From the NCBI GenBank assembly GCA_002085155.1, contig NASX01000002.1, positions 83,992 through 147,991 of the forward strand: 64,000 nt of DNA, read 5' to 3'. This document shows, in pieces, positions 35,103 to 44,131 of the stretch; position 1 is the first letter of the stretch, and each line of letters starts with the position of its first letter. Under the pieces are notes generated by a model. The model made no database searches and was not told the DNA's origin. It was given only the letters and a program-made list of their open reading frames with translations. This DNA is from Sorangiineae bacterium NIC37A_2 (lineage in GTDB: Bacteria; Myxococcota_A; Polyangia; Polyangiales; Polyangiaceae). Both the position numbers and the translations under genes were made by a program.

Positions 35103-36049
35103 CAGAAGCTCCCGCGATAAGTAAGAAACCCGCCGCCGAGCGTGGGTGTGAAGGTCACCTGTTCCGTCTTCTTCGGGGCAGCGAGCACGATCACGAGCCC
35201 GCCCACCGTGAGCACGCCACCAGCGATGAACGCGACTGTCGCAGCGTCGCCGAAGCCGAGCGCTTCATTTCTGAGGTCGATTCCAGGCTGCTGACAGAGG
35301 TTTGGATCGGAGGGATCGCAGTGCTCTTTGGAAGCGCCGTTCTTACTCATGGCCAGGATGCCGAGGATGGACCCTGCGGCGAGTCCGGCGACGCCTGTCC
35401 CTGCCACCACCCAGCCAGTGGTGCGCAGAGCGGAGCCGGGCGCAGGCGCGGGCGCGGGGCGATCTTCGAGAGGGGGAGGAGCACTGGCGGTGAGCGCGGG
35501 GATGATGACGTTCGTGGTTTGGCCGTCTTCGACGGTCACCTCGACGACGAACGATTCATACCCCGGAGCGCTGGCTTCAATGCGGTAGGAGCGCGCATCA
35601 GCGGGCAGCGGCGTCCCCCAGATCGCGCGGGCAACGATCTCGCCGTCTTTCTTGATCTGAAGGCCTTCAGGGGCGCTCTCGTCGACCTGCAAGGAGATGT
35701 GCCCGAGCGCGGGCTCGAGCTCTGCAGCTTTGTTCTTCGCGTACTCTTCGCGCTCGGTCTGACCGGCGGCGCGGGCGCTGCGGGCCGCGTCGATCCAGGT
35801 AGCCCAGGCGGAGGCGAGCTGGTTCGCCTTCTCATAACAGTCGGCCAGGTTCAGCAGGGTCCCGGTGCCGGGGTCGAGCCGCTGACTTTCCGCGAGTTTG
35901 GGACAGGCTTCGGCGTAGTTTCCTTGTTCCTTCAGCTCGCGAGCCTGATTGAAGAGGGCTTCTGCGGCGGCAGACGAGGCTGCGTCTGCGAAGGCGGGCG
36001 AGGACCAGAGGAGCAAGGGGAGGACGGACAGGAGACGGGGCGAAAGCAT
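35102..36049 (-). CDS. TPR-PEGA membrane protein
   Basis: A 315-residue protein starting at ATG 36049 with a signal peptide (LLSVLPLLLWSSPAFADA). Residues about 25-110 form TPR-like helices (EALFNQARELKEQGNYAEAC, LNLADCYEKANQLASAWATW). Residues about 118-190 form a PEGA-like beta domain (YRIEASAPGYESFVVEVTV). A Pro/Ala linker and two hydrophobic helices (VVAGTGVAGLAAGSILGIL and VAFIAGGVLTVGGLVIVLAA) follow. This architecture is common in myxobacterial envelopes; its role is unknown. The open frame extends to 36250 but the extra 67 residues would mask the signal peptide. Two inverted repeats lie just upstream. Confidence 0.82.
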   Translation of the reverse strand: MLSPRLLSVLPLLLWSSPAFADAASSAAAEALFNQARELKEQGNYAEACPKLAESQRLDPGTGTLLNLADCYEKANQLASAWATWIDAARSARAAGQTEREEYAKNKAAELEPALGHISLQVDESAPEGLQIKKDGEIVARAIWGTPLPADARSYRIEASAPGYESFVVEVTVEDGQTTNVIIPALTASAPPPLEDRPAPAPAPGSALRTTGWVVAGTGVAGLAAGSILGILAMSKNGASKEHCDPSDPNLCQQPGIDLRNEALGFGDAATVAFIAGGVLTVGGLVIVLAAPKKTEQVTFTPTLGGGFLTYRGSF

Positions 36050-36069
36050 GAGCACTATCCGAAGGGCCC

Positions 36070-36147
36070 TTGGTGAGCACCAAACTATATCCCCATAGCA
36101 CGATCCTCTCTGACTCCGATGGTGCGACCGGCATAATCCCGCACCAT
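36070..36147 (-). promoter_or_regulatory. Two inverted repeats upstream of the TPR-PEGA gene
   Basis: TTGGTG-AG-CACCAA (36070-36083) and a second pair, ATGGTGCG (36119-36126) with CGCACCAT (36140-36147), share the GGTG/CACC half-site. The second pair has half-site centres 21 bp apart, two helical turns, which suits a dimeric regulator. They lie 20-100 bp upstream of the start on the coding strand of the downstream gene. No regulator is known; this is a pattern-based proposal. Confidence 0.4.
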
Positions 36148-36283
36148 TTGCGGCAAAGTGGCCGAGAGGATGGAGAAGTGCCGCGGGGGTTCCACCATGA
36201 GTGCACTCGCTCGGGAGCGACCCGTGGGAGGCAGGTCCTCTTAGGGGCATGGCGCCCGGATTCGGCCGGAGTCGCGGGGGGCG

Positions 36284-36898
36284 TCAGCTCGGCTCTGGGG
36301 CGTCTCCCGCGGGGCCGAGTGCCTCGGTGACCAGGCGAGCGGAGCGCTCCGTGAGAGGGAGTCCGAGCGCCAGCGAGTGTCCGCGGGGGCTCATCTTGCG
36401 CCAGGTCTTTTGGATGATGTCGATGACCTTGTCGTCTTCGTGCTTCTTCGCGAAGTCTTCGAGCTCGAACTCAAGGAAGGCGAGACAGAGCGCATCTTCC
36501 ATCGCTTGAGTCTCAGGATCTTCCTTGAGCTCCTGTTTGAGCTGGATCTTTCTGACCTGGGCTCGGATGGCTGGATCGATGCCGAGCTCGACCAGGACCT
36601 TCTCGGCCTCGTCTGCGTGATAACGGGCTAAGTCTTTGCGCCACTTGAGGTAACCGACCCGGTCCCGGGGATAGTTATCCCGGGGCACCCGAAAGCGCAG
36701 GAGATGTTGGCAGCGGGCAGCGAGCCTGAGAGCCGGTGAAGGGTCAGGGACGAGGCGCAACAGCCAGCTCTCGACGCGCTCCGCCTGGAGCAGCTCGTAC
36801 GGCCTCAGGGTTCCGTCGACCGACACTTGGCGCGGGTCGGTCGCGTTCAGCGCGTTGAAGCGGCGGATGGCTTCGGCGACTTGCTCCTCCAAGGTCAT
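36284..36898 (-). CDS. DUF4202 family protein
   Basis: A protein of 204 residues from ATG 36898. A TTG at 36934 in the same frame would add 12 residues, but neither start has a well-spaced ribosome site. It matches DUF4202 throughout: IRRFNALNATDPRQVSVDG, LRLAARCQHLLRFRVPRDNY, GYLKWRKDLARYHADEA, EDALCLAFLEFELEDFAKKH and IIQKTWRKMSPRGH. The conserved H, R and D/E residues in the QH and HADEA stretches resemble an HD-domain metal site, so it may be a phosphohydrolase (inference). It lies downstream of the lipoprotein at 36976 on the same strand, with 77 bp between. Confidence 0.85.
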   Translation of the reverse strand: MTLEEQVAEAIRRFNALNATDPRQVSVDGTLRPYELLQAERVESWLLRLVPDPSPALRLAARCQHLLRFRVPRDNYPRDRVGYLKWRKDLARYHADEAEKVLVELGIDPAIRAQVRKIQLKQELKEDPETQAMEDALCLAFLEFELEDFAKKHEDDKVIDIIQKTWRKMSPRGHSLALGLPLTERSARLVTEALGPAGDAPEPS

Positions 36899-36975
36899 CT
36901 CTCTTTCGATCGCAGAAATGGGCTCGGGCGACAAGCGTTCGTTGGGGGCTAGAGCGACGTGAGAGTGGCAAAAGC

Positions 36976-37599
36976 TCAGCGGCGTAGGGGCACGCCGTTC
37001 GGGTTCGTGTCGATGCTCCCGGACATGCGCGGACTTGCGACGTAGATACGCACCCGAACGCCTTCGCCGAAGGGGAGAAAGCGTCGGGCTACAATCCGCT
37101 CTACGACTCCGTCTTCCGGATCGACTGCGCGCCGGGCGACGTCGAAAGCCTTTCCGATGCCGATGATGTCGAGCTCGCCGGAGGAGAACAAATTGTCTTC
37201 GAGAGCTCCCTGTCCCAAAAGCGGGCTCACGTGAGGGCCTTCGACGCGACCCTCGACGTTCGGGTCATCGCTCTCGAGGTAGACATACTCGTGGATGACT
37301 TCGCCGACCTTTGTCTGCAGAGAAATGGCTCGCGGTGTGGCGCGCAGCTCGAGCAGCTGGGCTCCGTCGCCGAGGCGCTTTTTGAGAGCCAGGGTTCCGC
37401 GCAGCAAAAACTCGGGTTCGAGCGGCGCCTTGGGCATCGGCACCAAGGCGCTCGGATCGTAGGGCTCGACTGCTGGGGTCGGGGGCCTACCGTCTTCGCT
37501 CGAGCGAGAGCAGCCGGCGAGCGAAAGGACGAACGTCAGGCTGAGGAGCGCGCGGCTCCCCGGGAGAGAGGAACGGGAGCTAGGCTCAAACCGAGACAC
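36976..37599 (-). CDS. Lipoprotein of unknown function
   Basis: About 207 residues beginning at adjacent TTG/GTG codons (37602 or 37599) inside the end of dapD. I prefer GTG 37599, which has an AGGGA five bases upstream. The signal peptide ends in the lipobox SLAGC. The mature part is a short Pro-rich stretch, then a beta-rich domain (FLLRGTLALKKRLGDGAQLL, GEVIHEYVYLESDDPNVEG, ERIVARRFLPFGEGVRVRIY). I recognise no family. The 14-bp overlap with dapD implies coupled translation, so it may be a structural or wall-linked protein expressed with diaminopimelate synthesis. Confidence 0.72.
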   Translation of the reverse strand: MSRFEPSSRSSLPGSRALLSLTFVLSLAGCSRSSEDGRPPTPAVEPYDPSALVPMPKAPLEPEFLLRGTLALKKRLGDGAQLLELRATPRAISLQTKVGEVIHEYVYLESDDPNVEGRVEGPHVSPLLGQGALEDNLFSSGELDIIGIGKAFDVARRAVDPEDGVVERIVARRFLPFGEGVRVRIYVASPRMSGSIDTNPNGVPLRR

Positions 37600-38410
37600 C
37601 AAAGTCCCTGAGCGCCTCGTTGAGCGACGTCTTCTTGTCGGTGCTCTCTTTGCGGGTTCCGATGATCAGCGCGCAGGCGACATTGAACTGGCCCGCCGGG
37701 AACTGCTTGGGGCGCATGCCGGGGATGACGACGCTGCGAGCGGGGACACGTCCCCGAAGTTCCTTCGGCTCGGGGCCGGTGACGTCGATGATGGGCGTGG
37801 ACGCGGTGAGCGCGACACCGGCGCCGATGACCGCTTCGGCCTCGACGTGCATGCCTTCCACGATGATAGCGCGGCTGCCGATGAAACAGCCATCCTCGAC
37901 GATGACGGGCCGCGCTCCCGGGGGCTCGAGAACGCCGCCGATGCCCACTCCGCCTGAGAGGTGGCAGTTCTTTCCGATCTGTGCGCAGGAGCCCACCGTG
38001 GCCCAAGTATCGACCATGGTGCCCGCGCCCACGTACGCGCCGATGTTGACGTAGCCCGGCATGATGACGGCGCCGGGCTCGACGTGCGCGCCGTAGCGCA
38101 CTGTGCCCGGGGGCACGACGCGAACGCCAGCCGCCTCGAGGTTCTTTTTGAGCGGGACCTTGTCGTAAAACTCAAAGGGCCCAATCTCCATGACTTCCAT
38201 CTTCTGGATGCCGAAGAAGAGCAACACGGCCTGCTTGATCCAGGCGTGAGTGATCCAGTTGCCCTGCTCGTCTTTGCTCGCAACCCGGATTTTTCCTTGA
38301 TCGAGCAGCTCGATCGTCTCACGGACGGCTTTTTCCGTGGCCTCTTGCTTGAGCAAGGAGCGGTCGGCGTAGGCGGCCTCAACGAGTTCTGCGAGCGACT
38401 TCAGGTCCAT
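37586..38410 (-). CDS. dapD: Tetrahydrodipicolinate N-succinyltransferase
   Basis: DapD succinylates tetrahydrodipicolinate in the lysine/diaminopimelate pathway. This 274-residue enzyme has the N-terminal helical domain (LDQGKIRVASKDEQGNWITH), then the left-handed beta-helix of hexapeptide repeats (PPGTVRYGAHVEPGAVIMPG, IGAYVGAGTMVDTWATVGSC, GKNCHLSGGVGIGGVLEP). The C-terminal ARSVVIPGMRPKQFPAGQFN closes the fold. The start is ATG at 38410. It overlaps the following lipoprotein gene and lies 26 bp downstream of a small helical protein gene after ndk. Confidence 0.96.
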   Translation of the reverse strand: MDLKSLAELVEAAYADRSLLKQEATEKAVRETIELLDQGKIRVASKDEQGNWITHAWIKQAVLLFFGIQKMEVMEIGPFEFYDKVPLKKNLEAAGVRVVPPGTVRYGAHVEPGAVIMPGYVNIGAYVGAGTMVDTWATVGSCAQIGKNCHLSGGVGIGGVLEPPGARPVIVEDGCFIGSRAIIVEGMHVEAEAVIGAGVALTASTPIIDVTGPEPKELRGRVPARSVVIPGMRPKQFPAGQFNVACALIIGTRKESTDKKTSLNEALRDFGVSV

Positions 38411-38436
38411 GGGGGCCGTCTAGCGCGAGCCGCCGG

Positions 38437-38796
38437 TCATGAAAAGTCGGTGGGCTCTCGCTCGAACATGCTGAGCAGCTCGCTGCCCTTCTCGGCCAGG
38501 GTGCGATACGTCCGCTCGGCGTCGAGGCGCTGTTTGGCGCGGAGCGGTGCTTTCGGGGTGGCTCGAGCGGACTCGGCGAGCAGCTCAAAAAACTCCCGGA
38601 CGCGTTCGGGAGCGCGGCCGTCGCGAGCCCCTTCGAGCCAGCCCCGTGAGCTCTCTTCGAGCTCAGTGAGGACCGCACGCAGTTCACGCGGCCCGATGCG
38701 CGAAGAACCCAAGAGTCGAACGAGGTTCATGAGCGCAGAGACCGCTTCGCGGAGCACGCCCAAAGGATAAGAGGCAGACTCGGGTTCAGCTGGCAC
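38437..38796 (-). CDS. Small helical hypothetical protein
   Basis: A 119-residue, largely alpha-helical, charged protein with no signal peptide or membrane segment. Arg/Glu-rich amphipathic stretches (PRELRAVLTELEESSRGWLE, REFFELLAESARATPKAP) suggest a helical bundle or coiled coil. I do not recognise a family. Its GTG start shares a base with the TAG stop of ndk (TAGTG), so it is translationally coupled to ndk and probably cotranscribed with dapD below. Confidence 0.65.
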   Translation of the reverse strand: MPAEPESASYPLGVLREAVSALMNLVRLLGSSRIGPRELRAVLTELEESSRGWLEGARDGRAPERVREFFELLAESARATPKAPLRAKQRLDAERTYRTLAEKGSELLSMFEREPTDFS

Positions 38797-39209
38797 TAAA
38801 GCTCCGAGCCGGGGAAGAAATAGCGCGTCTCGATCTGACCGTTTTCGACCGAGTCGGAGCCGTGGGCGGCGTTCACGCTCACGCTCGTTCCATAGAGCTT
38901 ACGGATGGTTCCGGGGGCTGCGTTCGCCGGATTCGTGGCGCCGATGACGTCGCGCCAGTGCTGCACGGCGTTTTCGCGCTCGAGCGCAAGGACGATGACC
39001 GGTCCGCTCGTCATGAAGTCGACGAGCTCACCGAAGAAGGGGCGCTCGCGGTGCACGGCGTAGAATCCTTCCGCCTCCTTGCGAGTCAAAAGCATCTGCT
39101 TCATGGCCAGGACCTCGAAGCCTTCGTCGAGGATCCGTTGAAGCACGTGGCCCTGCTTCCGCTGCTTCAGAACATCGGGCTTGATGATGGCGAGAGTGCG
39201 CTCGGTCAT
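38796..39209 (-). CDS. ndk: Nucleoside diphosphate kinase
   Basis: Ndk transfers the gamma phosphate from ATP to NDPs through a phosphohistidine. This is a 137-residue protein from ATG 39209, which has an ideal GAGGAG site 3-4 nt upstream; 11 further in-frame codons upstream are not part of the family. The catalytic histidine is H116 in SVNAAHGSDS. The opening ERTLAIIKPDVLKQRKQG and the FYAVHRERPFFGELVDFMTS loop are standard. It heads a same-strand run with the helical protein, dapD and a lipoprotein. Confidence 0.96.
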   Translation of the reverse strand: MTERTLAIIKPDVLKQRKQGHVLQRILDEGFEVLAMKQMLLTRKEAEGFYAVHRERPFFGELVDFMTSGPVIVLALERENAVQHWRDVIGATNPANAAPGTIRKLYGTSVSVNAAHGSDSVENGQIETRYFFPGSEL

Positions 39210-39337
39210 TTCTCCTCTTTTCTCGGGCTGCTTATGGCACACTCTAGCCCACAGGCGAAAAAATCGGGGAAATTCGCCCCTGAAAGATGTGGAATCGGCG
39301 AGAAGTCCGGCCCGGTTCCGCTACACTGCGCCCGGCT

Positions 39338-39961
39338 ATGCGGCTCAATTCGAGGCCCCTTCACTTCCTTTTGGACCGAGGCAGAAGGACCCTGCTCCTC
39401 TCCCTCCTTCCGCTCTCGGTGACCTTCGGCTGCCTGGGAATGCGGGTCGGAGGTTCCCAAGACGATGATTCAAGCATGGGCGGAGCGAAGGCTGACCCGC
39501 GACCGGACGTCGAACCAGGGAGCTGTAACGGCTGGAAGGTGAGCTACTGCGACGCGGTCAAGACATGTCAGTCAAGTCAGGCCGCCGAACGTTGCAAAGC
39601 AACGGTGGGGTACGTGCGCTGTCTGGACGACGCGCCGGTGGGACGGTGCGCGAAGGAGATCGACAAGACAGTTGCGAGTGAGAAGTGTGCTTTGCCCGAG
39701 GACTGTCATCCGGGAGACATCGCAGATCGCCGGCAAGCGGTGGCCGCCTGTCGTGACCTGTACCAGGCCGCCTGTGAGTGGGGATTTTTCTGCGGCTTCT
39801 ACCTCTCGGAAGACTCCTGCCGCGTGCAGTTCGAGTTCCAGCAAACCTGCTCGGAAGCGCTCGCGGTGCTCCCGGACGCGGAGAAATGTCTTCGCGCCTA
39901 CCAGACCCTCGGCTGTTTCGAGCCCCTGCCGGCGGAGTGTCCGGGGATCTTTTTTGAGTGA
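39338..39961 (+). CDS. Cysteine-rich lipoprotein
   Basis: A 207-residue exported protein from ATG 39338 (an in-frame ATG at 39287 is upstream of the signal peptide). The hydrophobic stretch LLLSLLPLSVTFGCLG ends in a likely lipobox at the cysteine. The mature domain has about 16 cysteines, several in C-x3-C and C-x6-9-C spacing (WKVSYCDAVKTCQSSQAAER, CRDLYQAACEWGFFCGF), suggesting a disulfide-rich helical fold. The function is unknown. It diverges from ndk and is separated from the convergent outer-membrane protein by a strong hairpin. Confidence 0.7.
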   Translation: MRLNSRPLHFLLDRGRRTLLLSLLPLSVTFGCLGMRVGGSQDDDSSMGGAKADPRPDVEPGSCNGWKVSYCDAVKTCQSSQAAERCKATVGYVRCLDDAPVGRCAKEIDKTVASEKCALPEDCHPGDIADRRQAVAACRDLYQAACEWGFFCGFYLSEDSCRVQFEFQQTCSEALAVLPDAEKCLRAYQTLGCFEPLPAECPGIFFE

Positions 39962-39974
39962 TGACAACGCCTGA

Positions 39975-40009
39975 GCAGCTCCCCGCCCAAGAGAGGGCGG
40001 GCGAGCTGC
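39975..40009. terminator. Hairpin between convergent genes
   Basis: The outer arms GCAGCT (39975-39980) and AGCTGC (40004-40009) and the inner arms CCCGCCC (39982-39988) and GGGCGGG (39995-40001) form a long stem with small bulges. It lies just after the Cys-rich lipoprotein stop and before the stop of the opposite gene. Confidence 0.65.
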
Positions 40010-40034
40010 AACTGAATCTCTAGGGCCTTGGGCC

Positions 40035-40574
40035 TCAGAAGGCGCCGCCGACGCTCAGATAAGGCCAGGGGAAAATGAGGGCCGAATCTCCGGCGAAGAG
40101 AGCCTGGATGCCGAGGCCCACACGAAACTGAAAGCCCACGCCGCCGACCGGGTGGAGCCGATAGCCGGCGAAGCCCGTGGCACCGTAAGCGGAGCCCGAG
40201 GCAGAACTCGACGTTCCGGCGTTCACCGCGTTCCCTGTCGCGAAGATGAGCGTTGCGCCCGCGCCGGCTTCGAAGCCGTGCGCTCCTTGGCGCAGTCCGA
40301 CGTAGCTGACTGTGATGGGAATGGAGAACTGGGTCGCGGAGGCGCTTGTTGATCCGTCTGATGCCGAGACGCTCAGAACACCGATGCCGATCCGGGGCGC
40401 GACCACATCGGCGATGATGCGCTCGTAGTTCACCGAGTAGAAAACACCGGGGCCGAGGCCCTCGAGATAGACGGCGTTCTTGGCCATAGGCGCACGCGCG
40501 TCTTCGGCCATGGCCAAAGGACAAAAGGATAGTGATGCGGCGACCGCCGCGACGGATAAGAATACTCGTTTCAT
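40035..40574 (-). CDS. Outer-membrane beta-barrel-like protein
   Basis: A 179-residue protein from ATG 40574, with a GGGAG site 6 nt upstream. A clear signal peptide (FLSVAAVAASLSFCPLAMAED) is followed by alternating hydrophobic/polar strands rich in Gly and Ser (LGPGVFYSVNYERIIADVVA, AGAGATLIFATGNAVNAGTS, LHPVGGVGFQFRVGLGIQAL). It ends in a C-terminal aromatic, F (SVGGAF), which suits recognition by the BAM complex. It is likely a small barrel of unknown function. The upstream gap of about 300 bp to sucD holds two hairpins and probably its promoter. Confidence 0.7.
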   Translation of the reverse strand: MKRVFLSVAAVAASLSFCPLAMAEDARAPMAKNAVYLEGLGPGVFYSVNYERIIADVVAPRIGIGVLSVSASDGSTSASATQFSIPITVSYVGLRQGAHGFEAGAGATLIFATGNAVNAGTSSSASGSAYGATGFAGYRLHPVGGVGFQFRVGLGIQALFAGDSALIFPWPYLSVGGAF

Positions 40575-40592
40575 GAACTCTCCCCCACCCAA

Positions 40593-40891
40593 GTCTTGGG
40601 CAGATACTCTTCGAATTCTAAGCGATAGTGCCCGGCTGTCAAACTCGGCCAGGGAGAGGCCGAAAGCGCGTCCCCTTCTAGCTCCCAGGAGTCTCTCCGT
40701 GAGAGCGCATTCATAGTCTCCTCACGCGCGCGGACGCCTGCGGTTACTCTGTCCCCGGGCGAGGCTCTTCTCTGCTCCGCTCCGGCGTAGAGCAGAGCAA
40801 GAAGCTTGGGTTCGGGAACGGCTGCCCAAATGGCAAACGGCCGCTTGCCCCTTTCGGAGCGAGCGGCCGCGTGCCATCGGTGAGTCAGCTC
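40593..40891. other. Intergenic region with two hairpins, no gene seen
   Basis: About 300 bp between the outer-membrane protein start and the sucD stop. I see no tRNA, no credible reading frame and no coding bias. It contains an 8-bp hairpin (arms 40770-40777 and 40790-40797) and the stronger sucD hairpin. The part next to 40593 should hold the promoter of the outer-membrane gene. Confidence 0.5.
40838..40869 (-). terminator. Hairpin downstream of sucD
   Basis: The perfect arms CGGCCGCT (40838-40845) and AGCGGCCG (40862-40869) lie 23 bp beyond the sucD stop on the coding strand. A second stem (40770-40797) follows. No strong T-run is present. Confidence 0.55.
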
Positions 40892-41785
40892 TCAGAGCAG
40901 GCTCTTCAGTGTCACACCGAGCTCAGCGGGGGTCGGCGCGACCTTCACACCAGCCTTCTCGAGGGCGGCGATCTTCTCAGCGGCAGTTCCCTTACCGCCG
41001 CTGATGATGGCGCCAGCGTGGCCCATGCGCTTGCCGGGAGGAGCGGTGCGTCCGGCAATGAAGCCAGCGACGGGCTTCTTCATGTTCTTCTGGATCCATT
41101 CGGCCGCCAGGATCTCAGCGTTGCCGCCGATTTCACCCATCATGATGACGGCGTCGGTTCCCGGATCTTCATTGAACAGCTTGAGGCAGTCGATGAAGTC
41201 CAGTCCCGCGACGGGGTCACCGCCGATGCCGATGCAGGTGGACTGACCCAGGCCGAGGGCGGTGAGCTGTCCTACTGCCTCGTAGGTGAGCGTGCCGCTC
41301 TTCGAGACAACGCCGATCCGACCGGGCTTGTGGATATGTCCGGGCATGATGCCGATCTTGCACGCGCCGGGCGTGATGATGCCGGGGCAGTTCGGACCGA
41401 TCAGCTTCGCCTTCGAGGTCTCGAGGGCGCGGCGGACGCGGATCATGTCCATGACCGGGATGCCTTCGGTGATGCAGACGATGAGCTCACAACCGGCGTC
41501 CATCGCCTCGAGGATCGCGTCAGCGGCGCCGAGGGGCGGCACGAAGATGCAGCTCGTGTTGGCGCCAGCCTTCTGGACCGCTTCGGCGACCGTGTCGAAG
41601 ACCGGCACGCGCACGGTGTCTCCGCTCGGTCCCTTGGCCTCGAAGATCTCTCCACCACGATTCGGGGTGCAACCGGCGACCACGTCGGTTCCGTAAGCGA
41701 TGCACTGCGAGGCATGGAAGGAGCCGGCGGAGCCGGTGATGCCCTGGAAGACTACTTTGGTTTCTTTCCCTACTAGTACGCTCAT
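40892..41785 (-). CDS. sucD: Succinyl-CoA ligase, alpha subunit
   Basis: SucD forms succinyl-CoA from succinate with SucC, making ATP or GTP in the reverse, normal TCA direction. This 297-residue subunit has the CoA-binding N-terminal domain ([20 protein letters not shown]) and the phosphohistidine H256 in KRMGHAGAI. The [11 protein letters not shown] and [20 protein letters not shown] blocks are conserved. The start is ATG at 41785, 21 bp after sucC. The gene is the last of mdh-sucC-sucD and is followed by a hairpin. Confidence 0.97.
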   Translation of the reverse strand: MSVLVGKETKVVFQGITGSAGSFHASQCIAYGTDVVAGCTPNRGGEIFEAKGPSGDTVRVPVFDTVAEAVQKAGANTSCIFVPPLGAADAILEAMDAGCELIVCITEGIPVMDMIRVRRALETSKAKLIGPNCPGIITPGACKIGIMPGHIHKPGRIGVVSKSGTLTYEAVGQLTALGLGQSTCIGIGGDPVAGLDFIDCLKLFNEDPGTDAVIMMGEIGGNAEILAAEWIQKNMKKPVAGFIAGRTAPPGKRMGHAGAIISGGKGTAAEKIAALEKAGVKVAPTPAELGVTLKSLL

Positions 41786-41806
41786 TTTAGCCTTCGTCCT
41801 CGCCGC

Positions 41807-43003
41807 TTACGCATTCTTTACGGCTTGCACGATCTTCTGTGCACCGTCGCCCATGTTATCGGCTGCCTGGATGGCGAGGCCGCTCGTCTCCAGGATCTTC
41901 TTACCCGCCTCGACGTTCGTGCCCTCTAGGCGGACCACGAGCGGCACGCGGAGTCCGAGCTCCTTTGTCGCCGCGACCACACCTTCAGCGATCACGTCGC
42001 ACTTCATGATGCCGCCGAAGATGTTCACGAAGATGCCCTTCACCTTGTCGGAGGAGAGGATCATCTTGAACGCCTTGGTGACCTGTTCCTTGTTGGCGCC
42101 GCCGCCCACATCCAGGAAGTTGGCAGGCTCGCCCCCGTAGTGTTTGATGATGTCCATCGTGCTCATCGCGAGCCCTGCGCCGTTGACGAGGCAGCCGATA
42201 TTGCCGCCGAGGGACACGTAAGACAGACCGACCTGCTTTGCCTCGAGCTCGACCGGATCTTCCTCGTCCTGATCGCGGAGCGCGGCCCACTCGGGATGAC
42301 GCGCTTCCGCGTTTTCGTCGAGGTTCAGCTTGGCGTCGAGGGCGACCACGTCTCCGCTGCCGGTGATGACGAGCGGGTTGATCTCGCAGAGCGAGCAGTC
42401 CTCTTTTACGAACAGCTCGCCGAGCGAGATGAGCGTCTTCACGAACTGGGCCACGGTCTTCTTCGGGTCTGGCGAGCCTTCGCCGACCTTCAGGCCGTAC
42501 GCGATCTTACGCGCCTGGAAGGGCGCCAAGCCAAGCAGCGGATCAAGGTGCTCGGTCAAGATTTTTTCAGGGGTCGTCTCAGCAACATGCTCGATCTCGA
42601 CGCCGCCTTCCGTGGAGGCCATCAGGGCAACACGGCGCGACTCACGATCAACCACCATGCCGACGTAAAGCTCACGCTTGATGTCCTGCCCCTGCTCGAT
42701 GTAGATCCGGCGCACCTTCTGGCCCTCGGGGCCAGTCTGGTGTGTCACGAGCTGCATGCCGAGGATCTTCTCGGCCTGCTCTTTCGCAGCGGCTACACCC
42801 TTGGCGACCTTGACGCCGCCGCCCTTGCCGCGACCACCCGCGTGGATCTGAGCCTTGACGACGACCACTTCGCTCTTCGTCTCTTCGATGAGACGAGCCG
42901 CGGCGGCCTCGGCCTCAGCGACCGTAAAGGCCGGGTAACCCTTGGAGATCGGGATCCCGTAGCGGGCGAGGATCTGCTTGCCCTGATATTCGTGAATGTT
43001 CAT
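41807..43003 (-). CDS. sucC: Succinyl-CoA ligase, beta subunit
   Basis: A 398-residue ATP-grasp subunit that holds the nucleotide and succinate sites. The opening [18 protein letters not shown] is typical. Conserved blocks include [20 protein letters not shown] (nucleotide-binding Lys/Gly loop), [23 protein letters not shown] and the C-terminal [18 protein letters not shown] with [14 protein letters not shown]. The start is ATG at 43003, 10 bp after mdh. Codon use looks strongly biased, as expected for a highly expressed TCA gene. Confidence 0.97.
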   Translation of the reverse strand: MNIHEYQGKQILARYGIPISKGYPAFTVAEAEAAAARLIEETKSEVVVVKAQIHAGGRGKGGGVKVAKGVAAAKEQAEKILGMQLVTHQTGPEGQKVRRIYIEQGQDIKRELYVGMVVDRESRRVALMASTEGGVEIEHVAETTPEKILTEHLDPLLGLAPFQARKIAYGLKVGEGSPDPKKTVAQFVKTLISLGELFVKEDCSLCEINPLVITGSGDVVALDAKLNLDENAEARHPEWAALRDQDEEDPVELEAKQVGLSYVSLGGNIGCLVNGAGLAMSTMDIIKHYGGEPANFLDVGGGANKEQVTKAFKMILSSDKVKGIFVNIFGGIMKCDVIAEGVVAATKELGLRVPLVVRLEGTNVEAGKKILETSGLAIQAADNMGDGAQKIVQAVKNA

Positions 43004-43013
43004 GAGTGATTCC

Positions 43014-43952
43014 TCAGATCGACTTCTTCACAACGTCGACCACGCTCTGCACGCTCTCGACGCTCTTCTGGAGCATTGCCTTCTCGTCGGCGGTCAATGA
43101 AACCTCGACAATCTTCTCGACGCCGCCGCCGCCGATCACGGTCGGCACACCCATAAAGAAGCCGGAATAGCCGTACTGGCCGTCGAGGTAAGCGGCTGAA
43201 GGCAGAAGGCGCTTCTCGTCGTTCAGGTACGCCTCAGCCATAGCGATCGCGCTCGCGGCGGGCGCGTAATAGGCGCTCGTGCCCATGAGCTTCACGATCT
43301 CGCCGCCACCGGTGCGGGTGCGCTTGACGATGGCGTCGAGGGTCTCAGCATCGACGAACTGGCTGACGGGGACGCCGTTGATGGTGCAGGCAGAGAGCAC
43401 CGGGACCATGTCGTCGCCGTGTCCGCCGAGCACCATCGTGCGCAGGTCCTTCACGCTGGCGTCCGCCGCGCGCGCGAGGAAGAGGGAGAAACGGGCGCTG
43501 TCGAGCACCCCGGCCATACCGGCGACCATGCTCTTCGGGAAGCCGGTGACGCGGTGGTACTCGTAGACCATGGCGTCGAGGGGGTTCGAGATGATGATCG
43601 AGAAGGCATTCGGACAGTACTTCTTTGCGTTCTCGGCGACGTCGCGGATGATCGGCAGGTTGATCCCGACCAAGTCGTCGCGGCTCTGACCGGGCTTACG
43701 GGGGACACCTGCGGTCACAATCAGCACATCAGCCCCTGCGACGTCTTCCCAGGACGAGGTCCCGATCACTCGCGCGTCCGATCCGCTCAGCGTGCTCGCC
43801 TGCTCGAGGTCGAGGGCCTTGCCCTTGGCGAACTCTTCCTTGGCCTTGATGTCAAAGAGGACGACATCGCCGAGCTGCTTCGTCATCGCCAGGTTCGCGA
43901 GCTCGCCGCCGATGTTGCCCGCGCCGATCAGACCAATCTTCTTCCGCTTCAT
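43014..43952 (-). CDS. mdh: Malate dehydrogenase (LDH-like type)
   Basis: Mdh oxidises malate to oxaloacetate with NAD+. This 312-residue enzyme starts at ATG 43952 with a GGAGAAGAG site upstream; the open frame to 44156 adds a foreign tail and overlaps the diheme cytochrome gene. NAD binding is [12 protein letters not shown], the substrate loop is [12 protein letters not shown], and the catalytic histidine is H178 in [11 protein letters not shown]. The [10 protein letters not shown] block is typical of the LDH-like MDHs. It heads the mdh-sucC-sucD operon, whose promoter should lie in the 180-bp gap up to 44131. Confidence 0.96.
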   Translation of the reverse strand: MKRKKIGLIGAGNIGGELANLAMTKQLGDVVLFDIKAKEEFAKGKALDLEQASTLSGSDARVIGTSSWEDVAGADVLIVTAGVPRKPGQSRDDLVGINLPIIRDVAENAKKYCPNAFSIIISNPLDAMVYEYHRVTGFPKSMVAGMAGVLDSARFSLFLARAADASVKDLRTMVLGGHGDDMVPVLSACTINGVPVSQFVDAETLDAIVKRTRTGGGEIVKLMGTSAYYAPAASAIAMAEAYLNDEKRLLPSAAYLDGQYGYSGFFMGVPTVIGGGGVEKIVEVSLTADEKAMLQKSVESVQSVVDVVKKSI

Positions 43953-44131
43953 AGTGCTCTTCTCCGAAATTTTTGGGCCAGATAGGCCCCTGAGCGGTCC
44001 GCGTAGATCACCTTGGGCATGAGGGCAACCTGGCGGCGGGGGTGCTTTATGAAGCGGGAGGACGAAACCTGGCGTATGTGCGTTCGCCCGGCCCCCGCTT
44101 GAGGGAAGGCCGAGCGAAGCTTGTATGTGCG

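Noticed and set aside
40593-40891. tRNA or small RNA in the gap before sucD
   Set aside because: A GGTTCGG-like stretch near 40808 does not form a T-arm, and no acceptor stem or cloverleaf could be drawn; only simple hairpins are present.
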